The notes: generated from the letters alone by a model not told the origin. Positions 52,383 to 62,055 are shown, numbered from the stretch's first letter. The stretch is DNA of 64,000 nucleotides from Planctomycetota bacterium (GCA_019456255.1 VRUG01000003.1:62001-126000); one strand, 5' to 3'. Program-made: numbers and translations.

Positions 52383-54663
52383 GTTCTTCTTTTTCTTTCT
52401 TTAAAAGTTCTTCTATGCGCTGTTTAGCCAAGTCATATTTTTGGTCCCCGAGTCTGGAGAAAATCTTATAGTCTGGATACATCGTCTGGAACTGCGTCCT
52501 GAAATCATCTTCGATCTCGATTGCTTTTTGATATTGGGTGATGGCGTCCTCGGTGGCCTGCATTTTTTCTGAAAGTTGAGCCGTTTTAAACCAAAGTCTC
52601 GCCGAGCCCGGATAGCAGGTGATAGCACTATGCATATTTTTAAAGGCTTTTGTTAAATATTCTTCGTCTTCCTCTTTGGGCTCGACATTGCTGTATATGA
52701 TATAGGTGTCAGCAAGGTTTTCATAGAATTTAAAATTGACGGGTGACCGTTCTATAGCGTTTTTAAAACACAAAACCGCTTTTTCGAGTATTATGGAGTC
52801 GGGGTTCTGTGCTTGCCGATATTTTCGTAAATAGATTATGCCGTTAAGGTTCAGAGCAGTCGGGTCGAGCGGGTCATCTTCTGCGGCAGCGGTTAAAAGT
52901 TGATGCGCGTTTTCAGGGTTTGTCAACGCCTTTTGTACTTTAGTTCCAGCTTTTACAACCGGAACAAACACGTAGCTGACATAAGCGAGCGTTAGGATTA
53001 CAGCAGAGCCAGCAATAAATAATTTTGAAGAGGTTTTTGGCTGCTTGACTACGTAGGGAATTGCTTTTGCCTGATGATTGGCGGCAATTAGACATGCCAT
53101 AACCGCCCAAAGCGTGGTGTAAACTCCCGGTTCAAAAAGAGCAAAGTCTATAAGGTTGTGAATAAGTACGCCGATGATTCCGCAAAACATTGCAGCGATA
53201 GTGATGTCGCGATTCTCTGATTTGTTTTCGCCAGCTGTCAAAAGCACAAAGCCCGCGATGAATACAATGACCGGCATCAGGTATAAAATAATCGAGGCAG
53301 CAAAAACCTGCTCGGATGATCCTCCGTGAGGCATTTTAATAAGTAAAGGCCTAAGCAGCAGCATCGCTAACGATACAATGGTTAATAATATGATTTTTGT
53401 TTTAAGTGTGAGATTTCCGGTGCTGTTTTCAGTGGGCACGAGCCTGGTATCAATAACTTTTGACAGGGGGATAAAAAATAAAACAATGAATCCCATGAAT
53501 CCGACCAGACCATATTGCGTTAGCATTGACAGCAGAAAATTGTGCGGGTCGGAAACCGTTTCTAATGCAGCTGGTGGCTTGTAGTGTGTGTAGAATGCTG
53601 CGAAATTTCCCGGCCCAACACCATTTGGAAAAAAGTCAGTGTACATCTCAGTCGAAGCCTGCCAGTACTGCCACCGGACAAGCATTGAATTGCCTCCGGG
53701 AAGTTTGTCGTAAGTTAATCCATAGTAAATTACACCAGCGGCGCCAATAAGAACCGCCATCAAACAGCTTGTTATTACGGCTCGGCGGTGTTTTTTGAGC
53801 CAGTTTCCAAAACACAAATACGAGACGAACATTATTGCCGAAATTGACGCAGCGGCGATGGCACCTTTGCTTTTTGTCAGCAGCAATCCTAAAATGACAG
53901 CGGCGCCAGCGGCAGCGCTTATGAGAAGTTTGCCTGTGTCGGTGGCGTTGGATTTACGCTTTTTGAATTTCTCAAGTACCAGTGCAGCAGCAGCGAAGGA
54001 TGCCAGTATCGCAAACGAACCTGCTGAGTTGCTTGTTGTGAAAAAGCCCTTGATGTCTTTTGAGTAAAGGCGGTGTTCATACTGCCATTGTCTTAGGGTG
54101 CCCGGCCTAATACCCTGCATGGACAGGGCAGCTTCGGGGTCCTGCTGGTAAAATTTAATCTGCTGGTCGTTCCAGTGGATTTGTTCGTAGCACTGATATG
54201 TCGAGACAATTCCCAAAGCGGCAATGACATAGAGCAGCATTTTTATCCTTGAACGGCAATTGAGCGTTTGCACGAGAACTATCGCCATCGCGATTGGCGC
54301 AATCAATGTCACGATATTGGTTATTGCGAGTCGTTTGTTTGCAGCGGCAGTGCCGGCAAAGATGGAACCTATAATAAAGATGCAAATTCCGATTTCGAGA
54401 TTAGTGAAGCGGTAGCGGAATTTTTTGGCTGAATAATTGAGCACGAACCACACAAGAAACAATAAGATAAGCATTCCCGAAACCCCAAGGCTGTAAATTG
54501 TACTGGCTATGCCTCCGAATTTTGCTGCGGCATGGGGGTCTATTCCCTCGGTGAAAGTTGCCCTCATCGCGATAGCACAAAGGCACAAGACGAATATGAT
54601 ATGTTCGAGGATAACCAAGCCTTTGCTTTTTGAAAAGCTGTCGTTGATTAAGGTTTCAGTCAT
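52366..54663 (-). CDS. O-antigen-ligase-family membrane protein with TPR tail
   Basis: A 765-residue inner-membrane protein. About eleven spans occupy residues 15-560, with the Wzy/WaaL-type periplasmic loop 'GVGPGNFAAFYTHY' and SDPHNFLLSMLTQYGLVG, where the conserved His sits. The C-terminal 170 residues form TPR-like helices. Such proteins polymerise or ligate polysaccharide on the periplasmic side. The ATG at 54663 overlaps the end of the upstream WecA-like gene by 8 bases, so the two are translationally coupled. Together they suggest exopolysaccharide or glycan assembly, which fits the PEP-CTERM system. Confidence 0.8.
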   Translation of the reverse strand: MTETLINDSFSKSKGLVILEHIIFVLCLCAIAMRATFTEGIDPHAAAKFGGIASTIYSLGVSGMLILLFLVWFVLNYSAKKFRYRFTNLEIGICIFIIGSIFAGTAAANKRLAITNIVTLIAPIAMAIVLVQTLNCRSRIKMLLYVIAALGIVSTYQCYEQIHWNDQQIKFYQQDPEAALSMQGIRPGTLRQWQYEHRLYSKDIKGFFTTSNSAGSFAILASFAAAALVLEKFKKRKSNATDTGKLLISAAAGAAVILGLLLTKSKGAIAAASISAIMFVSYLCFGNWLKKHRRAVITSCLMAVLIGAAGVIYYGLTYDKLPGGNSMLVRWQYWQASTEMYTDFFPNGVGPGNFAAFYTHYKPPAALETVSDPHNFLLSMLTQYGLVGFMGFIVLFFIPLSKVIDTRLVPTENSTGNLTLKTKIILLTIVSLAMLLLRPLLIKMPHGGSSEQVFAASIILYLMPVIVFIAGFVLLTAGENKSENRDITIAAMFCGIIGVLIHNLIDFALFEPGVYTTLWAVMACLIAANHQAKAIPYVVKQPKTSSKLFIAGSAVILTLAYVSYVFVPVVKAGTKVQKALTNPENAHQLLTAAAEDDPLDPTALNLNGIIYLRKYRQAQNPDSIILEKAVLCFKNAIERSPVNFKFYENLADTYIIYSNVEPKEEDEEYLTKAFKNMHSAITCYPGSARLWFKTAQLSEKMQATEDAITQYQKAIEIEDDFRTQFQTMYPDYKIFSRLGDQKYDLAKQRIEELLKKEKEEPTQAH

Positions 54664-55720
54664 TTTTTGCCGTCGATTCAAAAATTGCGATTATAATTAG
54701 AACCATGATCGTTTGGATAGAAATTAAGATAGCGCCAGTAAGGTTGACCTGATATAAAAATATTGCTCCGAGGGCGGTGGTGATAGTGGCCAGATACAAA
54801 GTCAGAACTGTTTGGGTGTCAGTTAGTCCGCGGCGTTTTAGTCTGTGCGAAAAGTGCTGGGTGTCGCCGACGAATGGGCTCTTGCCCTGACTTATACGCA
54901 ATATCGTGACACTTATGAAATCATAAAGCGGCACCGCCAATACAATCAGGGGTAATAGAACCGGATACCATTGGCCGCTTTGTGTTTGGTGATAGTAGGT
55001 TGTGCGCAGGGTTAGTAATGCGACAAAAAACCCGACAACGAATGAGCCGCAGTCGCCCATGAATATTTTTGCGGGCGGAAAATTGAAAACCAGAAATCCT
55101 AATAATGTGCCGATGAAGATAATCGCGATGCCTGAGATGAAGACCTGTCCGCTCAGGGCGGCGGCGATAAATAAAATTGTCGAGACGATGATAGCTATTC
55201 CGGTCGAAGCGCCGTCCATGTTGTCGAGGAAATTGAAAATGTTGATAATCAAAACTATCCACGCCGCTGACATTGCTGTTGTGATTAGTTTGTTGTGAAT
55301 GAAAAGCTCAACCCTGATATCAGCAAATGAGGCGGCAAAGAAAGCTACCGCGAACTGGACAGCGAGTTTTAGGGCAGGGCTAAGATGTTTTTTGTCGTCG
55401 AAGAGGCCAAGGAGAAACAGAATAAGTACGCATGAAAGTACAATTTGCAGTTCGGCGGTCTTGCTTAAGAAGCCCTCGATGTGAATGGTGGCTGAATCGC
55501 CGAGCCAATCGAGATGGCCTGGTGAAGCAAGAAAGAGTACCGCGAAAATCGAAGCTGAAATAAAAAACACAAGAGTTGCGGTGATTGCGATGCCTCCGCC
55601 GAGAGGTGTGGGGTGCTGGTGGTGTCGGTCATCCTTTGGGATTGCGACAAAGCCTCTCGCTATCGAGAGTTTGCGCACCGCTGCTGTGAGGATTATCGAT
55701 AGGGCAAATGAACTGCCCAA
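54656..55720 (-). CDS. MraY/WecA-like glycosyl-1-phosphate transferase
   Basis: Polytopic membrane enzyme that starts polysaccharide assembly by moving a sugar-1-phosphate onto undecaprenyl phosphate. Family motifs are PTPLGGGIAI, LFDDKKHLSP, the catalytic NIFNFLDNMDGASTG and FMGDCGSFVVGF. The cytosolic His motif region HFSHRLKRRGLT is near the C-terminus. The start is uncertain: TTG 55720 truncates the first helix, and the frame stays open upstream with ATC 55753 at a plausible distance from GGAG. It heads the operon with the ligase-like gene and follows DUF4416 closely. Confidence 0.87.
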   Translation of the reverse strand: MGSSFALSIILTAAVRKLSIARGFVAIPKDDRHHQHPTPLGGGIAITATLVFFISASIFAVLFLASPGHLDWLGDSATIHIEGFLSKTAELQIVLSCVLILFLLGLFDDKKHLSPALKLAVQFAVAFFAASFADIRVELFIHNKLITTAMSAAWIVLIINIFNFLDNMDGASTGIAIIVSTILFIAAALSGQVFISGIAIIFIGTLLGFLVFNFPPAKIFMGDCGSFVVGFFVALLTLRTTYYHQTQSGQWYPVLLPLIVLAVPLYDFISVTILRISQGKSPFVGDTQHFSHRLKRRGLTDTQTVLTLYLATITTALGAIFLYQVNLTGAILISIQTIMVLIIIAIFESTAKND

Positions 55721-55740
55721 CAGGACAATGGCTAGTATGG

Positions 55741-56283
55741 TTAAAGTTTCGATTTTAGCTGCTCCACTAAACGGTTCCTGACTTTATCGAAAAAGTCAAA
55801 ATAACATTGCTGTCTGTAATCCGGGAAAGTGTATGGTAACGGTGACCATTTACCTTTGTCAAAAAGTAAAGTCACTTCGGCGTACATTTTTTTGCCGATG
55901 TATATGCGATGAGAGAAGTTTTTTGTTGACGCCAGCACAAGTTTTGACGGTTCGAGGAATCCCGGGTCAAGGTTGATAGGGCGGGGCAGGTCGATATCAA
56001 TCTCGCGGGCAAGATGCTCTTCGAGTTGATTCGTTTTGAGCTTGATAGTTGCCAGTTGTCCGGGGTCTATCAGTTGATGGATGCAGACGAATTGCCTTAG
56101 TATTTTTTCTCCCATTTGTGCGTTGTAATAGCTTGTTTGGTCGAAACGCAGGACGTTACTGACGAAATCGGCCTTCCCGAAAGTGACGATAAGCTCATCA
56201 ATGGCAATACTCAGGCAGGTTTTGTCTGCGGCTAAGATGCCGATTATCAGCTTAACGGGTTTGGGGTCGTTTAGTTCCCACAT
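55741..56283 (-). CDS. DUF4416 family protein
   Basis: A 180-residue cytoplasmic protein matching DUF4416, often annotated as a GTP-binding protein without evidence of that here: no P-loop is seen. Recognisable stretches are FVSNVLRFDQTSYYNAQMGE, INLDPGFLEPSKLVLAST, the RIYIGKKMYAEVTLLF strand and LPYTFPDYRQQCYFDFF. It starts 10 bases after the proS stop, within the same minus-strand operon. Function unknown. Confidence 0.82.
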   Translation of the reverse strand: MWELNDPKPVKLIIGILAADKTCLSIAIDELIVTFGKADFVSNVLRFDQTSYYNAQMGEKILRQFVCIHQLIDPGQLATIKLKTNQLEEHLAREIDIDLPRPINLDPGFLEPSKLVLASTKNFSHRIYIGKKMYAEVTLLFDKGKWSPLPYTFPDYRQQCYFDFFDKVRNRLVEQLKSKL

Positions 56284-56293
56284 AAAATCAGTT

Positions 56294-58030
56294 TTAAATA
56301 TTAAGTTTTTCTTTTAATGAGTTGACAATGGTCTGAATTTCTTCAGAGGCTTTTTCGATTGAGACATTTTTGCTGTCAGATTCAGCTCTCAGTTTTATTT
56401 CGACGTTTCCTTCGGCGAGTGACCTTTTGCCGATGGTGGCTCTAATCGGGATTCCAATCAGGTCAGCATCTTTGAATTTAACGCCTGGCCTTTCTTTGCG
56501 GTCGTCCAGCAGTACTTCGATGCCGGCAGTTTCAAGGTCGTCGTGGAGTTTTTTCGCTGCGTCCTTGATGTCGTCATCTTTTCCGGCTTGGGTAATAATG
56601 ACCTCGAATGGTGCGATACTGATGGGGAAAATGATACCGTCTTTGTCGTTTCCGGCTTCTATGGCAGAAGCGATAATGCGATTAATGCCGATACCGTAGC
56701 AGCCCATTGTGGCGATTTGTTCTTTTCCGTTTTCGTCGAGGAACTTGGCGCCGATTTTTGAGCTGTACTTTCTTCCGAGTTTAAACACCTGCCCGACTTC
56801 GATACCTCTTTTGAAGAGCAGTTTTTTGCCTTGATAAGTGTCACCATCTATCGCGTTGCGGATGTCAGCAACCTGGATATTGTCACCTTCAAGTTTAAAG
56901 TCACGTCCAGGTACGACATTTTTGATATGGTAGTCGGTTTTATTTGCACCTGTGATACCGATTGCCATGGCAGCAACCGAGAGGTCGATTAAAACGTGGT
57001 CAGCTTTTTCCATTAGTCCGACGGGTCCGGCGAATCCGACAGCGGCGCCGGTGAGTTTGGCTATAGTTGCTTCGTCTGCCAAGTCGTTTGCTTTGCCTCC
57101 GAGCAGCTGGGTGATTTTTTCGGGATTTGCGTCGTGGTCACCGCGAAGTAAGGCAATGATTATTTGGTCCTCGCAGGAATAGATGAGAGTCTTAATCATA
57201 TCCTTCGGTTTTGTTTTGAGGAATTCGCAGACCGCTTCGATGGTGCCGACTTTTGGAGTGTGCACTTCTTCGGGTTTGGGCGGATTTTTAATTGCTTTTT
57301 GTTTCTCAAGTGCGTCGACAGGGGCCTTTTCGATGTTCCATGCCAGCGGACTATCTTTTATATAGACGATGACATCTTCGCCGTTTTCACATGGAATTGT
57401 AAACTGGTCGGAGCCTGAGCCTCCCATTTCGCCTGATTCAGCCTGTACGATTACATATTCAAGCCCGCAGCGTTTGAAGATTCTGCAATACGCATCGTAC
57501 ATCGCTTTGTAAGTGACATCGAGACTTTCATCGTCAGCGTGGAAGCTGTAGGCATCTTTCATCATGAATTCACGGCTTCTAAGAACGCCGAAACGCGGGC
57601 GAAATTCGTCACGGAACTTGAAACTAATCTGATAAAGATTGAATGGCAGCTGCTTGTAGGATTTAAGTTCGTTTGCGGCAAGGCTGGTGACCACTTCTTC
57701 GGCGGTAGGGGAGAGGACATTTTCTCTGCCGTGACGGTCGGTGAATCTTGCCATCGTCTCGCCGTAGTCGACATCTCGTCCGCTCTTTTGCCAAAGTTCG
57801 ATAGGCTGAACAGAAGGCATCAGGATTTCCTGGGCGCCGGTTTTGTTCATCTCTTGGCGAACGATGTTGATTGCTTTTTGCAGACATCTAAAGCCGAGCG
57901 GCAGATAGATATAGGTTCCGCTGGCAACTTTCCGCATAAGTCCCGCACGAAGCATCAATTGATGGCTCGGGATTTCCGCGTTAGCAGGAACTTCCTTAAT
58001 GGTTGGTATCAGTAATTGACTGTATTTCAT
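56294..58030 (-). CDS. proS: Prolyl-tRNA synthetase (bacterial type)
   Basis: Class II aminoacyl-tRNA synthetase charging tRNA-Pro. Motif 2 region ISFKFRDEFRPRFGVLRSREF, motif 3 GCYGIGINRI, and TGTYIYLPLG-like ASGTYIYLPLGFRCL are present. An insertion of about 180 residues between motifs 2 and 3 (about 220-400, with ALLRGDHDANPEK and LGGKANDLADEA) is the YbaK-like editing domain. The C-terminus is an anticodon-binding domain. Length 578 fits the editing-competent bacterial form. It heads a minus-strand operon with DUF4416, the WecA-like gene and the ligase. Confidence 0.96.
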   Translation of the reverse strand: MKYSQLLIPTIKEVPANAEIPSHQLMLRAGLMRKVASGTYIYLPLGFRCLQKAINIVRQEMNKTGAQEILMPSVQPIELWQKSGRDVDYGETMARFTDRHGRENVLSPTAEEVVTSLAANELKSYKQLPFNLYQISFKFRDEFRPRFGVLRSREFMMKDAYSFHADDESLDVTYKAMYDAYCRIFKRCGLEYVIVQAESGEMGGSGSDQFTIPCENGEDVIVYIKDSPLAWNIEKAPVDALEKQKAIKNPPKPEEVHTPKVGTIEAVCEFLKTKPKDMIKTLIYSCEDQIIIALLRGDHDANPEKITQLLGGKANDLADEATIAKLTGAAVGFAGPVGLMEKADHVLIDLSVAAMAIGITGANKTDYHIKNVVPGRDFKLEGDNIQVADIRNAIDGDTYQGKKLLFKRGIEVGQVFKLGRKYSSKIGAKFLDENGKEQIATMGCYGIGINRIIASAIEAGNDKDGIIFPISIAPFEVIITQAGKDDDIKDAAKKLHDDLETAGIEVLLDDRKERPGVKFKDADLIGIPIRATIGKRSLAEGNVEIKLRAESDSKNVSIEKASEEIQTIVNSLKEKLNI

Positions 58031-58166
58031 ATCTGTATCCCATATTCACATATCGTATTTAATGATTTAGAACTGGTTTATAGCTCAAAATTCGCCTATT
58101 TGCAAGTTATAAGGGGGCGATTTTTGAGCAATTAATACAGTATTTGGCCTGAAAGGCAGATTTTGC

Positions 58167-58194
58167 TTGCAAATCAGCAAAAAAAAGTTATACT
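58167..58194 (+). promoter_or_regulatory. Promoter of the PEP-CTERM gene
   Basis: TTGCAA (58167-58172), 16-base spacer, TATACT (58189-58194), 90 bases before the start codon. Confidence 0.5.
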
Positions 58195-58286
58195 TTAGAT
58201 ATAGGGGTTGAAGAAGACTATTCACGCTTTTCACAGTTGATGTGTGCACCGGTTTAATGTTGTTTTATGTGATTAAGGGTGGTGAG

Positions 58287-58901
58287 ATGAAAAACAGTCT
58301 ATTTATTTTCACAGTAGTGTTACTTGCAGTTTTGTTTTGTAACGAAATTTTAGCAGATGTTAATACGCCAGCGACCGGCACGTTTGATATCGACGGAGGT
58401 TTATCGTTACCTCTTAGTTTCAATCCTGCTCCCTGGGTTTCGCCGTCTATTTCCTCGACTGCATATTTATGGCCTTTTGCATCAGATGATTTATATGAAG
58501 GCAGTGTCAGCGGTTATAATCTTGCGCGGGCACAATTTTCCAATGGCTCGATAATTATTAGCGACTACGGAGAAAAAACCGGAGACCTTGGCATTCGCAT
58601 TTTTAATTCGGCAGGCTCAACGATAACGTTTGATGCTACGGTTTTGACATTGGGTCTGACAAGCGGAAACTTAGATGTCTACCTGCCGGAATTTACATTT
58701 GATACAGGTGATAATATGTTTTTCTGGGTCTCGACAGCAGGCGCGACTTATTATTCGACATTATTGCTTGGCCCTGGTTACCCCGAGCTATCAGCAGAGG
58801 CCGCTATGGATGACGTTGATCTTTACCTGGCGGTGGTTCCGGAGCCTGCGACTATCTTGATACTGACTCTGGGCTCAATATACCTGCGAAAACGCCATTA
58901 A
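58287..58901 (+). CDS. PEP-CTERM sorted secreted protein
   Basis: A 204-residue exported protein. Signal peptide MKNSLFIFTVVLLAVLFCNE, then a beta-rich domain with no recognised family, and a PEP-CTERM tail: VPEPATILILTLGSIYLRKRH, that is the VPEP motif, a hydrophobic helix and a basic end. PEP-CTERM tails are processed by exosortase and linked to exopolysaccharide; no exosortase is in the window. ATG 58287 follows AAGGGTGGTGAG and replaces GTG 58242. Confidence 0.85.
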   Translation: MKNSLFIFTVVLLAVLFCNEILADVNTPATGTFDIDGGLSLPLSFNPAPWVSPSISSTAYLWPFASDDLYEGSVSGYNLARAQFSNGSIIISDYGEKTGDLGIRIFNSAGSTITFDATVLTLGLTSGNLDVYLPEFTFDTGDNMFFWVSTAGATYYSTLLLGPGYPELSAEAAMDDVDLYLAVVPEPATILILTLGSIYLRKRH

Positions 58902-58999
58902 TATCAATCCCAATTAAAATTCAATTCCTTGCCTTGTCTTGCAATTGGCCATATAATGCTCCGGTAAAGGTACTGACATTTTTAAGGAGCATTAGTTGA

Positions 59000-59959
59000 A
59001 TGGCACATTTATTTATTAATACAATAGAGGCAGGCAGAACTATCGATGATATTTATATGGCAAAGGATCCGATACTAAGAAGCACTACGCGGGGTGACTT
59101 ATATATTGCCATGTATTTGTGCGACAGCAGCGGGCAGCTTAACGGGCGGATGTGGCAGGCGACCGAAGCTGTTTACAGCTCACTGCCGAAACCGGGCTTT
59201 GTACATATACAGGGCAGAAGTGAGCTTTACCAGAATAATCTGCAAATCATTATTAACAATATCAGCGTTGTCGATCCAGACAAGGTCAATGTCGAAGATT
59301 TTCTTGCCCGCACTGATAAAGATACCGACCAGATGTTCAAAGAGGTGCAGGACATCTTGAAAACAATAAAGAACGCTCACTTGAAGGCGCTTGTCGATTC
59401 ATTTTTAGATGATGCTGATTTGATGGCAAAATTCTGCAAGGCACCAGCGGCGGTTAAGATGCACCATAACTATTTGGGTGGGCTCCTGGAACATACACAC
59501 AATATGCTGAAAGTAGCGGTTTCGATATTGCCTTTATATCCGCAGGTTCAAAGTGACGTCGTTTTAGCCGGCATATTCCTACATGATCTGGGCAAGACCG
59601 AAGAACTTTCGTATGACATGGCATTTTCATATACCGATTCGGGTCAGTTGATAGGCCATATTGCAAAGACCCTTGTGATGCTGACCAAAAAAGCTGATGC
59701 CTTGGCAGCTAACGGCAAAGAAATTGACAGCCATATTCTTGATACGATGGGCCACATCATTCTGTCACATCACGGCCAATATGAATTCGGCTCACCGAAG
59801 CTGCCTGCAACGCCGGAAGCATTTATGGTTAATTATATTGATGACCTCGACGCAAAAATATGTCAGGTGACAACGGTAATTGATAATGAAGTCAGCGATT
59901 CAAACTGGACCCCGTGGCAGAACGCATTGCAGACCCGCCTGTACACAAAACGCATTTAA
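59000..59959 (+). CDS. YhaM-like 3'-5' exoribonuclease (OB-fold plus HD domain)
   Basis: A 319-residue protein with an N-terminal OB-fold (about 10-90, GDLYIAMYLCDSSGQLNGRMW) and a C-terminal HD phosphohydrolase domain with GLLEHTHNML, IFLHDLGKTEEL and HHGQYEFGSP. This arrangement matches YhaM/CBF1, a 3'-5' exonuclease that trims RNA. The family is also described as DNA-associated. Its presence with rny, yebC and xseAB makes nucleic-acid turnover a theme here. AAGGAG lies upstream of the ATG. A clear terminator follows. Confidence 0.88.
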   Translation: MAHLFINTIEAGRTIDDIYMAKDPILRSTTRGDLYIAMYLCDSSGQLNGRMWQATEAVYSSLPKPGFVHIQGRSELYQNNLQIIINNISVVDPDKVNVEDFLARTDKDTDQMFKEVQDILKTIKNAHLKALVDSFLDDADLMAKFCKAPAAVKMHHNYLGGLLEHTHNMLKVAVSILPLYPQVQSDVVLAGIFLHDLGKTEELSYDMAFSYTDSGQLIGHIAKTLVMLTKKADALAANGKEIDSHILDTMGHIILSHHGQYEFGSPKLPATPEAFMVNYIDDLDAKICQVTTVIDNEVSDSNWTPWQNALQTRLYTKRI

Positions 59960-59990
59960 TCAACATAGAGATTATTGGTGAAATAAAATC

Positions 59991-60018
59991 GCTCCCGAGC
60001 CTAAGCCCGGGAGCTTTT
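59991..60018 (+). terminator. Intrinsic terminator
   Basis: GCTCCCG pairs with CGGGAGC, loop AGCCTAAGCC, then TTTTC. Confidence 0.85.
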
Positions 60019-60079
60019 CTATTTGCTGAGACGTTTGAGGCCGATAAAGGACAATCTCAACAAATATTTCTAAGTGTCT

Positions 60080-60320
60080 GCTCATAACCACAGAAGGTTG
60101 TTGTTTGTCCTTCTGTACTGTATTTCAGCATTAGTGACTTTAACTCTATCATCCGCTGGGCTACCCCCTCATTCTTGTTAGCCCAGTTTAGTTACCGTCC
60201 GTGGCATCGTGTATTCAAGACCTCCAAACCTGTCCCGCCGCGACCATACTGAAAGTATTCTTTTTGCTTCAAGATGTCACTTGTTTTTGGGATATGGTGT
60301 GACAACAGTATGTCACATGG
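60080..60320. other. Intergenic region with several hairpins upstream of xseA
   Basis: Within about 470 non-coding bases (59960-60429) lie three inverted repeats: ACAGAAGG/CCTTCTGT (60090-60116), CTGGGCTA/TAGCCCAG (60156-60186) and TGTGACA-N6-TGTCACA (60298-60317). ATACT-GAA-AGTAT with TCTTTTT follows the second. On the minus strand a short frame with coding-like composition runs through this DNA but lacks a start with a ribosome site. The last repeat could be an operator for xseA. No RNA family is recognised. Confidence 0.4.
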
Positions 60321-60429
60321 TTGTAAAAAATAGTATTTATGCATATAAACCTTTCTAAGAGAGGCAGATTTCGGTTTTACATATAGTTTATATTGCGGAT
60401 TGATGGTTGCAGGCTTTGCGGGTACAATT

Positions 60430-61788
60430 ATGTCTATGGCTAAAGGTAAGGCAAAAATTTACTCGGTAACCCAGGTAAATTCCCTGGTTAAAATGGTGCT
60501 GGAGAACAATCTTCCCTCGAAGTTTGTTGTAAGCGGTGAGATTAGCAGCTTTAAGAAGCATTCAAGCGGGCATTGCTATTTTTCCCTAAAAGATGAAGGG
60601 TCGGTCCTGCCTGCGGTGATGTGGGCGGGCAAATTCAAGAAGGTAAAGTTTACGCCTGAAGATGGTATGGCGGTTATTGCGAAAGGTTTTATTGATGTCT
60701 ATGAACCTCAGGGTAAGTATCAGTTTTATGTCGATAAGTTAGAGCCGGCAGGAGTGGGGGCGTTGCAGCTTGCATTTGAACAGATGAAGGAAAAGCTCAA
60801 AAAGGAAGGGCTTTTCGAGGATAAACATAAAAAACCAATACCAGCGTATCCGATGAGAATCGGAATTTTGACAAGTGAGACCGGAGCAGCGGTGCGTGAC
60901 ATCGAGGACAGTATTTTTAGTCGGTGGCCTTGCACGAAATTGTTTTTATATCCGGTTCCGGTACAAGGTAAAGGGGCAGCGGGGAAAATCGCTTTGGCAT
61001 TGCGTGACATTAATCACCGGAACAGGCAATTGAAACTTGATTTGTTAATTGTCGGCAGGGGCGGCGGCTCGTTAGAGGATTTGTGGGCGTTTAACGAAGA
61101 AGTTCTTGCAAGAGCAATTTTTGAATCGGCAATTCCCATCATTAGTGCGGTAGGCCATGAGGTCGATACCACTATCGCGGATTGGGTAGCCGACCGCAGA
61201 GCCTCGACGCCGACAAAGGCAGGGGTTTCAGCGGTGCCGGATATGGCCGAAGTGCTCGAACAGCTGGGACATTTGCAGATAAGAATGACCTCATCTCTGC
61301 AATCGATGATTGAGTTATGCAAAGAAAATCTTGCGAGGATTTTGGCAAGTTCGGTATTCAAAAGGCCGCTACTGCTGGTCCATACCAAGGTGCAGCAGGT
61401 GGACGAGATGCAAAGCAGACTCACATCTGCGGTGAGCAATTTGCTGGCAGGTGCTAAAGAAAAGTTGGCAAAAGCTTACGAGCAGATATCACGGATTGAA
61501 CCGCATCGGCTCTTGTCAAAGCATAAAGTTGATTTGAACAATCTTACAAACCGATTGACGGTTCGAGTAAAGGCCATTACGCAAAAGGCACGCGTGCAGC
61601 TGACTGCACAGGAAAATCGATTGGCTGCTATGAATCCAAAATCCGTGCTAAATCGAGGGTATAGCATCACTACGGATAAAAAAACGGGGAAAGTCATAAA
61701 GACGGCAGCCGACATCGAGATTGGCGATGTGATAACAACTGAGCTGGCGAAAGAAATTTTGATTGAAAGTCAGGTCAAAAAAAAGTAA
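60430..61788 (+). CDS. xseA: Exodeoxyribonuclease VII large subunit
   Basis: Degrades single-stranded DNA in both directions together with XseB. The N-terminal OB-fold starts around YSVTQVNSLVKMVLE with FVVSGEISSFKKHSSGHCYF. The catalytic core includes RIGILTSETGAAVRDI, DLLIVGRGGGSLEDLWAFN and PIISAVGHEVDTTIADWVADRRASTPT in parts, all characteristic of XseA. A coiled C-terminus follows. The start is uncertain: ATG 60430 is used; ATG 60403 and 60436 are alternatives, and none has a clear Shine-Dalgarno site. xseB begins 11 bases after its stop. Confidence 0.95.
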   Translation: MSMAKGKAKIYSVTQVNSLVKMVLENNLPSKFVVSGEISSFKKHSSGHCYFSLKDEGSVLPAVMWAGKFKKVKFTPEDGMAVIAKGFIDVYEPQGKYQFYVDKLEPAGVGALQLAFEQMKEKLKKEGLFEDKHKKPIPAYPMRIGILTSETGAAVRDIEDSIFSRWPCTKLFLYPVPVQGKGAAGKIALALRDINHRNRQLKLDLLIVGRGGGSLEDLWAFNEEVLARAIFESAIPIISAVGHEVDTTIADWVADRRASTPTKAGVSAVPDMAEVLEQLGHLQIRMTSSLQSMIELCKENLARILASSVFKRPLLLVHTKVQQVDEMQSRLTSAVSNLLAGAKEKLAKAYEQISRIEPHRLLSKHKVDLNNLTNRLTVRVKAITQKARVQLTAQENRLAAMNPKSVLNRGYSITTDKKTGKVIKTAADIEIGDVITTELAKEILIESQVKKK

Positions 61789-61799
61789 AAAGGTGAATA

Positions 61800-62048
61800 A
61801 TGGAAAAGAGTCAGAAAAAAGATGGTGCAGGTAATATCAGTTTTGAGCAGGCTATCAAGGCTCTGACGCAGATTGTCAGTAAAATTGAGACCGGCGAGAT
61901 TGCCTTGCAGGACAGCCTTGAACAGTACGAAAAGGGTATGGCACTCATTAAATACTGCAGGGAGGTTTTATCGAAAGCGGAAAAGAGAATCGAAAAAATC
62001 TCCGCCTCTGAGACAAAAGAGCAGGGCACCGACGAAGAATTATTTTAG
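61800..62048 (+). CDS. xseB: Exodeoxyribonuclease VII small subunit
   Basis: An 82-residue helical protein matching XseB: FEQAIKALTQIVSKIETGEI, then LQDSLEQYEKGMALIKYCRE and KAEKRIEKI. Several copies wrap around XseA to form the active nuclease. AAAGGTG precedes the ATG. Encoded directly after xseA in the usual operon; tRNA-Leu follows 7 bases later. Confidence 0.94.
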   Translation: MEKSQKKDGAGNISFEQAIKALTQIVSKIETGEIALQDSLEQYEKGMALIKYCREVLSKAEKRIEKISASETKEQGTDEELF

Positions 62049-62055
62049 CTATATC

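Noticed and set aside
60105-60240. Minus-strand frame ending YEQTLRNIC upstream of xseA as a gene
   Set aside because: Coding-like composition but no start codon with a ribosome site and a stop directly upstream; noted only within the intergenic entry.
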